A stretch of 18,209 bases of DNA from an uncultured Collinsella sp. GTDB lineage: Bacteria; Actinomycetota; Coriobacteriia; Coriobacteriales; Coriobacteriaceae. Below are positions 7,291-15,107 of the stretch, piece by piece. Under the pieces are notes generated by a model that saw nothing but the letters and a program-made list of their open reading frames with translations, was not told the DNA's origin and ran no database searches. The stretch is taken from assembly GCA_934630735.1 (NCBI GenBank), contig CAKTWK010000041.1, positions 1-18,209 on the forward strand. The letters run 5' to 3'. Made by a program: the position numbers and the translations under genes. The stretch's first letter is position 1. Every line of letters starts with the position of its first letter.

Positions 7291-7328
7291 GTGCTGCGGC
7301 GATTTGCGTCCGCGCTGCACGGTATAAT
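7291..7328 (+). promoter_or_regulatory. Candidate promoter of the recJ-rel operon with adjacent dyad
   Basis: A consensus TATAAT at 7323-7328 lies 57 bp upstream of the first small start codon and 109 bp upstream of recJ. No good -35 box is seen at 17 bp. In its place an imperfect inverted repeat, GTGCTGCG (7291-7298) and CGCTGCAC (7313-7320), abuts the -10 box. This would fit an activator or repressor site but no protein can be named. The rest of the divergent spacer (7161-7290) shows only a tandem CGTGCGTC (7220-7235) and a small hairpin, CTCGA/TCGAG. Confidence 0.5.
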
Positions 7329-7346
7329 AAATCCGTTCAACAGATC

Positions 7347-7364
7347 TGCCTGCCGAAGCGGGCA
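7347..7364 (+). other. Leader hairpin upstream of recJ
   Basis: TGCCTGC (7347-7353) and GCGGGCA (7358-7364) form a 7-bp stem with one G-U pair closed by a CGAA tetraloop. It lies between the candidate TATAAT and the GAGG ribosome binding site of the small upstream ORF, so it would be at the 5' end of the recJ leader RNA. It could stabilise the RNA; there is no U-tract, so it is not a terminator. Confidence 0.4.
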
Positions 7365-7384
7365 TACACAGAGGACTCATCGCT

Positions 7385-7450
7385 ATGAACCGTGAGAGGT
7401 ATCGCGGCGACCTGCCCCTATCGGGGGTGGGCGCCTATGTCATCGCTTAA
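7385..7450 (+). CDS. Possible 21-codon leader ORF overlapping the recJ start
   Basis: ATG at 7385, stop TAA at 7448-7450, product of 21 residues beginning MNRERYRGDL and ending GVGAYVIA. AGAGG lies 10 bp upstream of the ATG, a better signal than that of the in-frame GTG at 7392 of the recJ frame. Its last codons overlap the recJ ATG (7437) by 14 bp, an arrangement typical of translational coupling. A ribosome reading it would unwind the hairpin that covers the recJ ribosome binding site (7411-7431). No known family. It could be chance, but start signal, overlap and hairpin agree. Confidence 0.42.
   Translation: MNRERYRGDLPLSGVGAYVIA
7411..7431 (+). promoter_or_regulatory. Hairpin sequestering the recJ ribosome binding site
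   Basis: CCTGCCCC (7411-7418) can pair with GGGGTGGG (7424-7431) through eight pairs, two of them G-U, around the loop TATCG. The 3' arm contains the only plausible Shine-Dalgarno sequence of the recJ ATG at 7437. The arm is inside the small upstream ORF, so translation of that ORF would open it. Seen directly as sequence; the regulatory meaning is inferred. Confidence 0.45.
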
Positions 7451-10400
7451 GACGACGCATCGCTGGGCGGTCGCTCAGCAAAACCCCGAGCTCGAAAAGG
7501 AGCTTTCGACTGGCCTGGGCATACCCGGGCTGGTGGCGCGCATTATGGTTGCGCACGGCATTGCATCCATCGAAGAAGGCCAGCTGTTTTTGACGCCTTC
7601 GCTCAATCGCGACTGGGCCGACCCACTCATTATCCCGGGCATGTCGGTCGTTGCCGACCGCGTTGAGCGTGCTATTCGCAACCACGAGCACATTGCGGTC
7701 TTTGGCGATTTTGACGTTGACGGCATTACGTCGACCTGCCTGTTGACCGAGGCACTGCGCACGTTTGGCGCCGATGTCACACCGTTTATTCCGCATCGCT
7801 TTGACGAGGGCTACGGTCTTTCGCGCGCGGCGCTCGACCGCGTTAACGAGCTCGCTCGCCCCCAGCTGATCGTGACCGTCGATAACGGCATTGCCGCCAA
7901 GGAAGAGGTCTCCTATCTGGAGAGCCTGGGGATCGATTTGGTGGTCACGGACCATCACGAGCCCTCCGATCAGGTGCCGCAGGGCGTGCCCCTGACCGAC
8001 CCTAAGCTCGAGGACGAGGGCCCTTCGCGTGAGCTTGCCGGTGCCGGCGTGGCGCTCAAGCTGGTGCAGGTTTTGGGTGAGCGTCTGGACAAGCCGTCGT
8101 ATTGGCGTTCGCTGATTGAGGTTGCGGCGCTGGGCACCGTGTCCGACATGATGCCGCTCACGCCCGAGAATCGCGCACTGGTCGCCGAGGGCATCCAGCA
8201 GATGCGCGTGACCGCCCGTCCCGGCTATATCGCGCTGGCCGCGCTCGCCAAGGCCGACCTCTCTAGCATTACGGCCGACGGCCTGTCGTTTTCGCTCATT
8301 CCCCGCTTAAACGCTGCCGGCCGCATGGCCGATCCCAAGCTGGCGCTCGACCTGCTGCTTGCCCGCGATCCTATTGAGGCAAGCGCGCTGGCGGCCGAGC
8401 TCGAGGAGATCAACCGTCAGCGTCGCGAGATCGAGGCGGAGCTCACACGCGATGCCATGGCAAGGGTCGAGGAGACCTATGATGGCGGTCGCGCAATCGT
8501 CGTGGGTGGCGAGGGCTGGCACGAGGGCGTCAAGGGTATCGTAGCGAGCCGTCTGACCAACCGTTATCACGTGCCGGCGCTGCTCTTCTCGATTGAAGAC
8601 GGTATCGCTCGCGGTTCGGGTCGCTCGGTGGGTAAGGTCAACCTGTTCGACGCCGTAGAACGCTGCTCCGATCTGCTGATTCGTCGCGGCGGACATGCGG
8701 GCGCGGTGGGCGTGACCATCGAGGCGTCCAAGCTCGACGAGTTCCGTCGTCGTCTTTCCGCCGTGCTGTCCGAACTTCCCGCCGAGGACTTTGAGGACAC
8801 CGACGAGGTTGCCGCCACCGTCGACCTCTCCGAGCTGAATATCGAGACCATCGAGCAGATCTCCCGTCTTGAGCCGTTTGGCCAGGGCAACAAGGTGCCG
8901 CTGTTGGCGGCCGAGGGCGTGACAATGTGCGATCGCGCCGTGGTGGGCAAAACCGGCGAGCACATGCGCTTCGTGGCGACCGATGGCGCCGCGAGTGTGC
9001 CGGCCATTATGTTCCGCGTGCTGCAGATCGATAAGCTCATCAATTGCGATAGCGCCGTCGACTTGGTGTTCGAGGCCGTGGCCGAGCATTGGCAAGGTCG
9101 CGTAAAGCCCAAGCTCATGATCAAGGATGTCTTGGTGCGCGATACCGCGGCGCCCAATATCGACGATCCGGCATGTGAGCTTCGCCGCGGCGTACAACCG
9201 GCGGATTCTGGCCTGCGCCTGGAGTTGCGTAAACGCGAGACGCTCGCCCAGCTTTCTTATACCGAGCTCACGCGCTCGCTTATCCATAGCTTTATCGGCT
9301 CGAACCATCCACATCGCGCGCAGGTCGAGGCACTCGATGCCCTGGCCGATCACCAAAGTGTTCTGGCCGTTATGGGAACGGGGCGCGGCAAGTCTCTTAT
9401 CTTCCATGTGCACGCCGCGCGCGAGGCGGTCCTTCGTGGGCGTGCGAGCATCTTTGTCTATCCGCTGCGTGCGCTCGTTGCCGACCAGGCCTATCACCTC
9501 TCATCGACGATGGCTGCGCTTGGGATTGGCGTGGGCGTGTTGACCGGCGAGACCGTGGAAGCAGCGCGCGATGACGTGTTTGCCGGCCTGGCTTCGGGCC
9601 GCACCGGCATCGTGCTCACGACGCCCGAGTTCCTGTCCATTCACCGCGACCGCTTTGCGCGCTCGGGGCGTATCGGATTTGTCGTTATTGACGAGGCGCA
9701 TCATGCCGGTCTTGCCAAGGGCGGCGACCGCAGCGCCTATCTCGACATGCCCGATATCCTCAAGGCTCTGGGCGACCCGGTCGTTCTGGCCACGACTGCC
9801 ACTGCAACGGCTCCGGTTGTGGCCGAGCTCGCCCGCGTGCTACCGATTACCCGTACGGTGGTCGACGAGACGGTGCGCGAGAACTTGCAGCTCGAGGATG
9901 ACCGAGATCTTGCGAGCCGCGAAAACCGCCTGGTGTCAATCGTGGCGACGGGGGAGAAGACCGTCATCTACGTCAACTCGCGTGATCAGTCCGTGGCGCT
10001 TGCCAAGACGCTACGCAAACGCGTTCCCGACTACGCGTCGCATATCGCCTTTTACAACGCGGGCCTTACGCGCACCGACCGCCATCGCGTAGAGGAGGCG
10101 TTTCGTGACGGAAGCCTCAGCTGCATCGTCTCGACCTCTGCCTTTGGCGAGGGCGTCAACCTTCCCGATATTCGCCATGTCGTGCTCTATCACATGCCGT
10201 TTGGCGCGATTGAGTTTAACCAGATGAGCGGACGCGCCGGTCGCGACGGCCAACCTGCCGTGATCCACCTGCTCTATTCGTCGCGTGACGCTCGCATTAA
10301 CGAGCGCCTACTCGACTGCTATGCGCCCGAGCGCGACGAGCTCGTCACGCTCTATCGCGCGCTGCAAACCATGTGGCGCTCCAACCGCGGCAAGACCGGG

Positions 10401-10724
10401 GACGATTCCTTTAGCGCGAGCGATATCGACATCGCGCAGATGTGCCTTGCCATCGATGCTCGCACGCCGGTCGACGAGCGCTCGGTGGAAAGTGGCCTGG
10501 GAATCTTCGAAGAGCTTGGTTTCTGTTGCGTCTCGGGGTTTGACGACACCCGTCGCATCGCGATGGCCGAAAACCCCGGCCGCGTGCAATTGAGCAGGTC
10601 AATTCGCTATTTGGAGGGCTTGCGCTCGCGCATGGAGTTCTCAGCTTTCCGGAGCTGGGCGCTCGATTCGTGCGCTTCTGATATGCTAGCCAAAGTTAAC
10701 CGCCCGATCGTACCGCGGGCCTAG
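7437..10724 (+). CDS. recJ: RecJ exonuclease fused to a RecQ-like SF2 DNA helicase
   Basis: A single 1,095-residue protein combining two DNA-repair activities. N-terminal RecJ (about 1-575): DHH phosphoesterase motifs GDFDVDG (from G90), VTVDNGIAA, VVTDHHEP (D172, H173, H174), ALGTVSDMMPL and RLNAAGRM, then the DHHA1 motif RRGGHAGAVGVTI and the OB-like region around LEPFGQGNKVPLLA. RecJ degrades single-stranded DNA 5' to 3' in recombination and mismatch repair. C-terminal helicase (about 620-1095): Walker A MGTGRGKS (646-653), DEAH (752-755), TTATATA (motif III), VSTSAFGEGVNLPDI and QMSGRAGRDG (929-938). This resembles RecQ, though the usual RecQ zinc-binding region and HRDC domain are not evident. 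Start: ATG 7437 preceded by GGGGGTGGG; a GTG at 7392 in frame is less likely. It is followed after 15 bp by rel. Stand-alone RecJ is about 550-800 aa, so the extra helicase is real and in one frame. Confidence 0.93.
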   Translation: MSSLKTTHRWAVAQQNPELEKELSTGLGIPGLVARIMVAHGIASIEEGQLFLTPSLNRDWADPLIIPGMSVVADRVERAIRNHEHIAVFGDFDVDGITSTCLLTEALRTFGADVTPFIPHRFDEGYGLSRAALDRVNELARPQLIVTVDNGIAAKEEVSYLESLGIDLVVTDHHEPSDQVPQGVPLTDPKLEDEGPSRELAGAGVALKLVQVLGERLDKPSYWRSLIEVAALGTVSDMMPLTPENRALVAEGIQQMRVTARPGYIALAALAKADLSSITADGLSFSLIPRLNAAGRMADPKLALDLLLARDPIEASALAAELEEINRQRREIEAELTRDAMARVEETYDGGRAIVVGGEGWHEGVKGIVASRLTNRYHVPALLFSIEDGIARGSGRSVGKVNLFDAVERCSDLLIRRGGHAGAVGVTIEASKLDEFRRRLSAVLSELPAEDFEDTDEVAATVDLSELNIETIEQISRLEPFGQGNKVPLLAAEGVTMCDRAVVGKTGEHMRFVATDGAASVPAIMFRVLQIDKLINCDSAVDLVFEAVAEHWQGRVKPKLMIKDVLVRDTAAPNIDDPACELRRGVQPADSGLRLELRKRETLAQLSYTELTRSLIHSFIGSNHPHRAQVEALDALADHQSVLAVMGTGRGKSLIFHVHAAREAVLRGRASIFVYPLRALVADQAYHLSSTMAALGIGVGVLTGETVEAARDDVFAGLASGRTGIVLTTPEFLSIHRDRFARSGRIGFVVIDEAHHAGLAKGGDRSAYLDMPDILKALGDPVVLATTATATAPVVAELARVLPITRTVVDETVRENLQLEDDRDLASRENRLVSIVATGEKTVIYVNSRDQSVALAKTLRKRVPDYASHIAFYNAGLTRTDRHRVEEAFRDGSLSCIVSTSAFGEGVNLPDIRHVVLYHMPFGAIEFNQMSGRAGRDGQPAVIHLLYSSRDARINERLLDCYAPERDELVTLYRALQTMWRSNRGKTGDDSFSASDIDIAQMCLAIDARTPVDERSVESGLGIFEELGFCCVSGFDDTRRIAMAENPGRVQLSRSIRYLEGLRSRMEFSAFRSWALDSCASDMLAKVNRPIVPRA

Positions 10725-10739
10725 GGGAAGGGGACCTCG

Positions 10740-13100
10740 ATGGATGCCGCAGCCCGTACCGCCCATGATTCCACCCTCCAGCCGTTCTCGGAGATGGAGC
10801 ACTATAAGCATGCCGATGAGCTGCCGCCCGAGATTATGGCGGACAGCTACGACAAGCTGGAGCGCCTGTGCCTCAAATATATGAATGAGGACGACTTCTC
10901 TAAGGTGGAGCAGGCCTACTGCTTTGCCGCCGAGAAGCACTGCAACCAAAAGCGCCGCTCGGGTGAGATGTACATCAACCATCCCGTCGAGGTCGCCATC
11001 ATTTTGGCCGATCTCAAGATGGACTGCGATGTGGTGTGCGCCGCGCTGCTACACGATACCGTCGAGGATACCGAGACCTCGCTTGCCGATGTTTCCGGCC
11101 TGTTTGGCGATACGGTGGCCGAGCTCGTCGATGGCGTGACCAAGCTCACCAACATCGAAGTCGACAGCATGGACGAGAAACAGGCGCTCACGCTGCGAAA
11201 GATGTTCCTCGCCATGTCCAAGGACATCCGCGTCATCATCGTTAAGCTTGCCGACCGTCTGCACAACATGCGCACCCTTGCAGCCCTGCGTGAGGACCGT
11301 CGCCTGTTTAAGGCCCGCGAGACCATGGACGTGTATGCGCCCCTGGCCGACCGTCTGGGCATGAGCTCCATTAAATGGGAGCTCGAGGACCTGTCCTTCT
11401 TCTATCTTGAGCCCGACGCCTACCAACGCATCGCGCGCATGGTGGCGGAGTCGCGCGAGGTCCGTGAACGCTATCTGGCCGAGACCATCAAGACACTCAC
11501 CGACGAACTCAACCGCATTGGCCTGGAGGACTTCCAGATCAACGGCCGTTCCAAGCACTATTGGTCCATCTACCAAAAGATGAAGCGCAAGGGCAAGGAA
11601 TTTTCCGAGATCTACGACCTGGTGGCGCTGCGCGTCATCACGCATTCGGTGCGCGATTGCTACTCCACGCTCGGTGCGGTGCATACGCTGTGGCACCCCA
11701 TGCCCGGGCGCTTTAAAGACTATATCGCCATGCCCAAGGTCAATAACTACCAGTCGCTCCACACGACGGTTATCGGCCCCACGGCTCGTCCGCTCGAGAT
11801 TCAGATTCGTACCTACGAGATGCACGAGCAGGCCGAGTACGGTATTGCCGCCCACTGGCTCTATAAGAAGTCGGGCGGATCGTCTGCGTCTAAGACCAAT
11901 GATGCCCAGCGCTTGGACGACCAGATTAACTGGCTCAAACATTCGCTCGATTGGGCTGCGTCTGATGAGATCACCGACGCCAAGGAATACCTGCACTCGC
12001 TGAAGGTCGATCTGTTCGACCAGGAGATCTTTGTCTTTACGCCCAAGGGCGAGGTCATGGCACTTCGTGCCGGCTCCACGCCGCTCGACTTTGCCTACGC
12101 CGTTCACACCGAGGTCGGCAACCACTGCGTCGGCGCCAAGATCAACGGTGCGGTAGCGCCGCTCACGCACGAGATCAAGACGGGCGACCGCGTTGAAATC
12201 CTGACCAACAAGAGCTCCAAGCCGTCGCGTGATTGGCTCAAGATCGTCAAGACGCCTTCGGCCAAGTCAAAGATCCGCCGCTATTTTGCCGCCGCGACCA
12301 AGGACGACGACGCTGCCGCCGGCCGCGATATACTGGCCAAGGACCTGCGCAAGCGCGGGTACGGCATCTCTACGCCGCGATCCACGCGTGCGCTCAACGC
12401 CGTGGCGGAGCAGTTTAATTACAAGCAGCTCGAGGACCTGTTTGCCGCCGTCGGCGCCGGCAAGGTTGCCCCGCGCGCTGTGGGTAACAAGGTCGAGCAA
12501 ATCTTGGACCCCAAGCCCGAGGAGCAGCTCTCCAAGGCCGAGGCTATTGCCGAGGTCGTCAAGCAGCCTGCCCGCGGTTCCAACCGCAAGCCGCAAAAGC
12601 GCGGCAAGAGCGCCAGCAACGGCATTATCGTCAAGGGCGAGAGCAGCAGCGGCCTGCTGGTCCGTCTGGCGCATTGCTGCAATCCGGTGACGGGCGACGA
12701 TATCGTCGGTTTCATCACGCGCGGTCGTGGCGTTTCGGTGCATCGCGCCAACTGCCCCAACGTCAAGGGTCTTATGGAGCATCCCGAGCGCATGATCGAA
12801 GTGGAGTGGGACGGCGCTGCCGACACCCTCTTCCAGGTCGAGATCGTGGTCGAGTGCCTGGACCGCATGGGCCTGCTCAAGGATGTCACCATTGCCATTG
12901 GCGACGCGGGCGGCAATATCCTTTCTGCCGCCACGTCGACCAACCGCGAGGGTATTGCAACCCTGCGCTTTATGGTCGAGATCTCGGACGCGAGCGGTCT
13001 GGATCCGCTGCTGGCCTCTATCAGCAGCGTCGACTCGGTCTACGATGCGCGCCGCCTGATGCCCGGCGAGGGTGGAGCCCAGCTTAAGCGCCGCGTTTAG
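10740..13100 (+). CDS. rel: Bifunctional-type (p)ppGpp synthetase/hydrolase Rel (RSH family)
   Basis: Long RSH enzyme of 786 aa that makes and degrades the stringent-response alarmone (p)ppGpp on and off the ribosome. Domains in order: HD hydrolase (about 50-200) with H81 in INHPVEVA and the intact HD pair H105-D106 in LLHDTVEDT, so hydrolase activity is expected; synthetase (about 250-370) with RSKHYWSIYQKM, EIYDLVALRVI, RFKD (324-327) and NNYQSLHTTV; TGS (about 428-490) with VFTPKGEVMALRAGSTPLDF; a zinc-finger-like stretch CCNPV...HRANCPN; and a C-terminal ACT domain (about 698-775). The RFKD, not E(F/H)DD, synthetase motif is the form usual in bifunctional Rel/SpoT enzymes, in contrast to E. 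coli RelA. The ATG at 10740 has GGGAAGGGG upstream. It is very likely in one transcript with recJ. Confidence 0.95.
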   Translation: MDAAARTAHDSTLQPFSEMEHYKHADELPPEIMADSYDKLERLCLKYMNEDDFSKVEQAYCFAAEKHCNQKRRSGEMYINHPVEVAIILADLKMDCDVVCAALLHDTVEDTETSLADVSGLFGDTVAELVDGVTKLTNIEVDSMDEKQALTLRKMFLAMSKDIRVIIVKLADRLHNMRTLAALREDRRLFKARETMDVYAPLADRLGMSSIKWELEDLSFFYLEPDAYQRIARMVAESREVRERYLAETIKTLTDELNRIGLEDFQINGRSKHYWSIYQKMKRKGKEFSEIYDLVALRVITHSVRDCYSTLGAVHTLWHPMPGRFKDYIAMPKVNNYQSLHTTVIGPTARPLEIQIRTYEMHEQAEYGIAAHWLYKKSGGSSASKTNDAQRLDDQINWLKHSLDWAASDEITDAKEYLHSLKVDLFDQEIFVFTPKGEVMALRAGSTPLDFAYAVHTEVGNHCVGAKINGAVAPLTHEIKTGDRVEILTNKSSKPSRDWLKIVKTPSAKSKIRRYFAAATKDDDAAAGRDILAKDLRKRGYGISTPRSTRALNAVAEQFNYKQLEDLFAAVGAGKVAPRAVGNKVEQILDPKPEEQLSKAEAIAEVVKQPARGSNRKPQKRGKSASNGIIVKGESSSGLLVRLAHCCNPVTGDDIVGFITRGRGVSVHRANCPNVKGLMEHPERMIEVEWDGAADTLFQVEIVVECLDRMGLLKDVTIAIGDAGGNILSAATSTNREGIATLRFMVEISDASGLDPLLASISSVDSVYDARRLMPGEGGAQLKRRV

Positions 13101-13138
13101 TCGCGACGAACGTGCCGCATTATTGATATTCGCTACAC

Positions 13139-13162
13139 TCGAGGCATCGTTTGATGCCTCGA
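13139..13162 (+). other. Perfect 10-bp hairpin between rel and the MBL gene
   Basis: TCGAGGCATC and GATGCCTCGA form a perfect stem with a GTTT loop, 38 bp after the rel stop and 22 bp before the next start codon. No T-run follows (ATTCTATAGAG), so termination is uncertain. It may separate the expression of rel from that of the MBL gene or act as a processing or stability element. Confidence 0.5.
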
Positions 13163-13184
13163 ATTCTATAGAGAGGAGAGGGAC

Positions 13185-13868
13185 ATGAGTGCTGTGTCCT
13201 TGGATGTAACTCCCAAGGGATCGGTCGAGATTGAGACGCTCGTAAACGGTCCCATTCAGACCAATAGCTATGCTGTTATTTCGGACAATGAGTGCGTGAT
13301 TATCGACCCCGCATGGGAAGGCGAGCGCTTGGTGGAGCATATTCGAGCCGAGCATCCCGGCGTACGCGTGCTTGGCGCCGTATGCACTCATGGCCATGCC
13401 GATCATGTTGGTGGTGTTGCAGGCGTGCGAACCACCGTTGGCGAGGGCTGCCATTATGAGCTGTGTGCTAAGGATGTGGCGGTGCCGCATGCGAACATCG
13501 AGGAACAGCGAGCTATGTGGGGCATTGAGACGCCCGATCCCGGGGAGCCGACGCGCCTGCTCGCCGAGGGCGATGCTATCGAGGTGGGCGATATCTGCCT
13601 GCAGGTGATCGAGACGCCAGGGCATACGCCGGGCGGGATCGTCTTGTTTGCTGCCACCGAGCAGGGGAACATTGCCTTTGTGGGCGACACCCTGTTTCCG
13701 GGTGGGCACGGCCGCACCGATCTTTCTGGAGGAGATGGGGCGGCTATTCTGCGCTCGCTCTCCAAGCTCGCCCGGCTTCTCCCGCCCGATACCGTTTGCC
13801 TAACCGGCCATGGCGATTCGACCACCATGGCACGCGAGCTCATGCAGAACCCTTTCATGCAGATGTAG
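13185..13868 (+). CDS. MBL-fold metallohydrolase (glyoxalase II-like)
   Basis: Cytoplasmic metallo-beta-lactamase-fold hydrolase, 227 aa, ATG at 13185 preceded by GAGGAGAG. All metal ligands of the family are present: THGHADHVGG (H69, H71, D73, H74), H147 in PGHTPGG, D168 in VGDTLFPGG and H209 in LTGHGDST. NSYAVISDNECVIIDPAWEGE near the N-terminus and the GRTDLSGGD segment fit the glyoxalase II-like/YcbL group that hydrolyses thioesters, though the exact substrate is unknown. An MBL gene directly after rel is a common actinobacterial order, which suggests co-conservation, not a direct role in the stringent response. Confidence 0.9.
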   Translation: MSAVSLDVTPKGSVEIETLVNGPIQTNSYAVISDNECVIIDPAWEGERLVEHIRAEHPGVRVLGAVCTHGHADHVGGVAGVRTTVGEGCHYELCAKDVAVPHANIEEQRAMWGIETPDPGEPTRLLAEGDAIEVGDICLQVIETPGHTPGGIVLFAATEQGNIAFVGDTLFPGGHGRTDLSGGDGAAILRSLSKLARLLPPDTVCLTGHGDSTTMARELMQNPFMQM

Positions 13869-13921
13869 CTTAATAGTCGGCTTTTGAAGCACGAGAAGCG
13901 TTCAAACGTCAAGCTATTTTT
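13866..13921 (+). terminator. Likely intrinsic terminator after the MBL gene
   Basis: TAGCTT (13866-13871, containing the stop codon) pairs with AAGCTA (13911-13916), which runs straight into TTTTT. Inside, TTTGAA (13883-13888) pairs with TTCAAA (13901-13906). The stems are short and the outer loop long, so strength is uncertain, but the pairing followed by a T-run is consistent with termination before fba. Confidence 0.45.
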
Positions 13922-14013
13922 CCCCAACGGGTCGATTCCGTAGGGCAAACGGTCAAAAAAGTCTGTTTGGACGATATTCGTGAACAAACGAACGTTTATG
14001 CTCGGGTGCGCCG

Positions 14014-14022
14014 TGGTAAAAT
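14014..14022 (+). promoter_or_regulatory. Candidate extended -10 promoter of fba
   Basis: TGGTAAAAT (14014-14022) matches an extended -10 element (TGnTATAAT) about 40 bp upstream of the fba start. No convincing -35 lies at 17 bp, as is usual for extended -10 promoters. Just upstream, TTCGT (13977-13981) and ACGAA (13988-13992) form a small dyad that might be an operator. Confidence 0.5.
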
Positions 14023-14062
14023 CTCAGGCGTTATCGGAGCAACCTTACAGGAGGTTTCTTTT

Positions 14063-14929
14063 ATGCTCGTCAACGCAGCAGACATGCTCAAGAAGGCTGA
14101 GGCCGGCAAGTACGGTCTCGGTGCCTTCAACACCAACAACCTCGAGTGGACCCTGGCTATTCTCCAGGCCGCCGAGGAGGCCAAGTCTCCGCTGATCCTT
14201 CAGTGCACCGCTGGTGCCGCTAAGTGGATGGGCGGTTTCAAGGTCTGCGCCGACATGGTCAAGGCTGCCGTCGAGGCCACGGGCGTTACCGTTCCCGTCG
14301 CCCTTCACCTCGATCACGGTTCTTACGAGGACTGCTTCAAGTGCATCGAGGCCGGCTTCACGTCCATCATGTATGACGGCTCTCACGAGGAGACCTTCCA
14401 GCTTAACCTCGATCGCACCAAGGAGCTCGTTGAGCTTGCCCACTCCAAGGGCATGTCCATCGAGGCCGAGGTCGGCGGCATCGGCGGCACCGAGGACGGC
14501 GTGACCTCCAGCGGCGAGCTCGCTGATCCTGCTGAGTGCAAGCAGATCGCTGACCTGGGCGTCGACTTCCTCGCCTGCGGCATCGGCAACATCCACGGCG
14601 TGTACCCCGCCGACTGGGCTGGCCTTTCCTTCGAGCGCCTGGGCGAGATCAAGGCTCAGACCGGTGACCTGCCCCTCGTTCTGCACGGTGGTACCGGCAT
14701 CCCCGAGGATCAGATCAAGAAGGCCATTTCCCTGGGCATCTCCAAGATCAACGTCAACACCGACCTGCAGCTCGTCTTCGCCAAGGGCGTCCGCGAGTAC
14801 ATCGAGGCTGGCAAGGATCAGCAGGGCAAGGGCTTTGACCCCCGCAAGCTCCTCAAGCCTGGTCGCGACAACATCGTTGCCCGCACCAAGGAGCTCATGG
14901 AGGAGTTTGGCTCCGTCAACAAGGCGTAA
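14063..14929 (+). CDS. fba: Class II fructose-1,6-bisphosphate aldolase
   Basis: Zinc-dependent aldolase of glycolysis and gluconeogenesis: fructose-1,6-bisphosphate to glyceraldehyde-3-phosphate and dihydroxyacetone phosphate. 288 aa, a normal class IIB length, from the ATG at 14063 with AGGAGG 7 bp upstream; 32 further in-frame codons upstream contain the promoter and are rejected. Visible sites: HLDHG with the catalytic D84 and zinc ligand H85, EAEVGGIGGTEDG (flexible loop and glutamate), zinc ligands H178 in GIGNIHGVYP and H208 in LHGGTGIP, and NVNTDLQ near the phosphate site. Codon use is strongly biased (GGC, CTC, AAG, GAC), as in the ribosomal genes at the right end, which implies high expression. 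It stands alone between a probable terminator and a large palindrome. Confidence 0.96.
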   Translation: MLVNAADMLKKAEAGKYGLGAFNTNNLEWTLAILQAAEEAKSPLILQCTAGAAKWMGGFKVCADMVKAAVEATGVTVPVALHLDHGSYEDCFKCIEAGFTSIMYDGSHEETFQLNLDRTKELVELAHSKGMSIEAEVGGIGGTEDGVTSSGELADPAECKQIADLGVDFLACGIGNIHGVYPADWAGLSFERLGEIKAQTGDLPLVLHGGTGIPEDQIKKAISLGISKINVNTDLQLVFAKGVREYIEAGKDQQGKGFDPRKLLKPGRDNIVARTKELMEEFGSVNKA

Positions 14930-14949
14930 GCGTCGCTAAACTTCCCGCC

Positions 14950-15041
14950 GGAAGCCCCGTCCCCCTACACTGTTTCCTTTGCGCTCACCTGGCTTTGCCA
15001 GAAGTCGCGCCAAGGAAACAGTTCCGGGGGACGGGGCTTCC
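14950..15041. repeat. 92-bp nested inverted repeat after fba (palindromic element or terminator)
   Basis: Outer arms of 16 bp, GGAAGCCCCGTCCCCC (14950-14965) and its exact complement GGGGGACGGGGCTTCC (15026-15041). After a 3-nt internal loop (TAC/TCC) come 11-bp arms ACTGTTTCCTT (14969-14979) and AAGGAAACAGT (15012-15022), then GCGC/GCGC, then CTGGC-TTT-GCCAG at the tip. As RNA this is one long hairpin 20 bp after the fba stop. The T-tract is weak (CTTCCTTCGTTT). Length and perfection exceed an ordinary terminator and resemble a palindromic repeat of REP or MITE type. No transposase or target-site duplication is visible beside it. Confidence 0.75.
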
Positions 15042-15107
15042 TTCGTTTAACGCCGCAGGGTTACGAGGCTGAATTATTTATTTGACTACCGTTCAGCGGT
15101 GTTGATG

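Noticed and set aside
8307..9497. Minus-strand open frame (396 codons) opposite recJ
   Set aside because: Antisense to conserved RecJ motifs, no ribosome binding site of note and no recognisable domain.
12267..13709. Minus-strand open frame (480 codons) spanning rel and the MBL gene
   Set aside because: Crosses two conserved genes and the spacer between them; composition reflects the opposite-strand codons.
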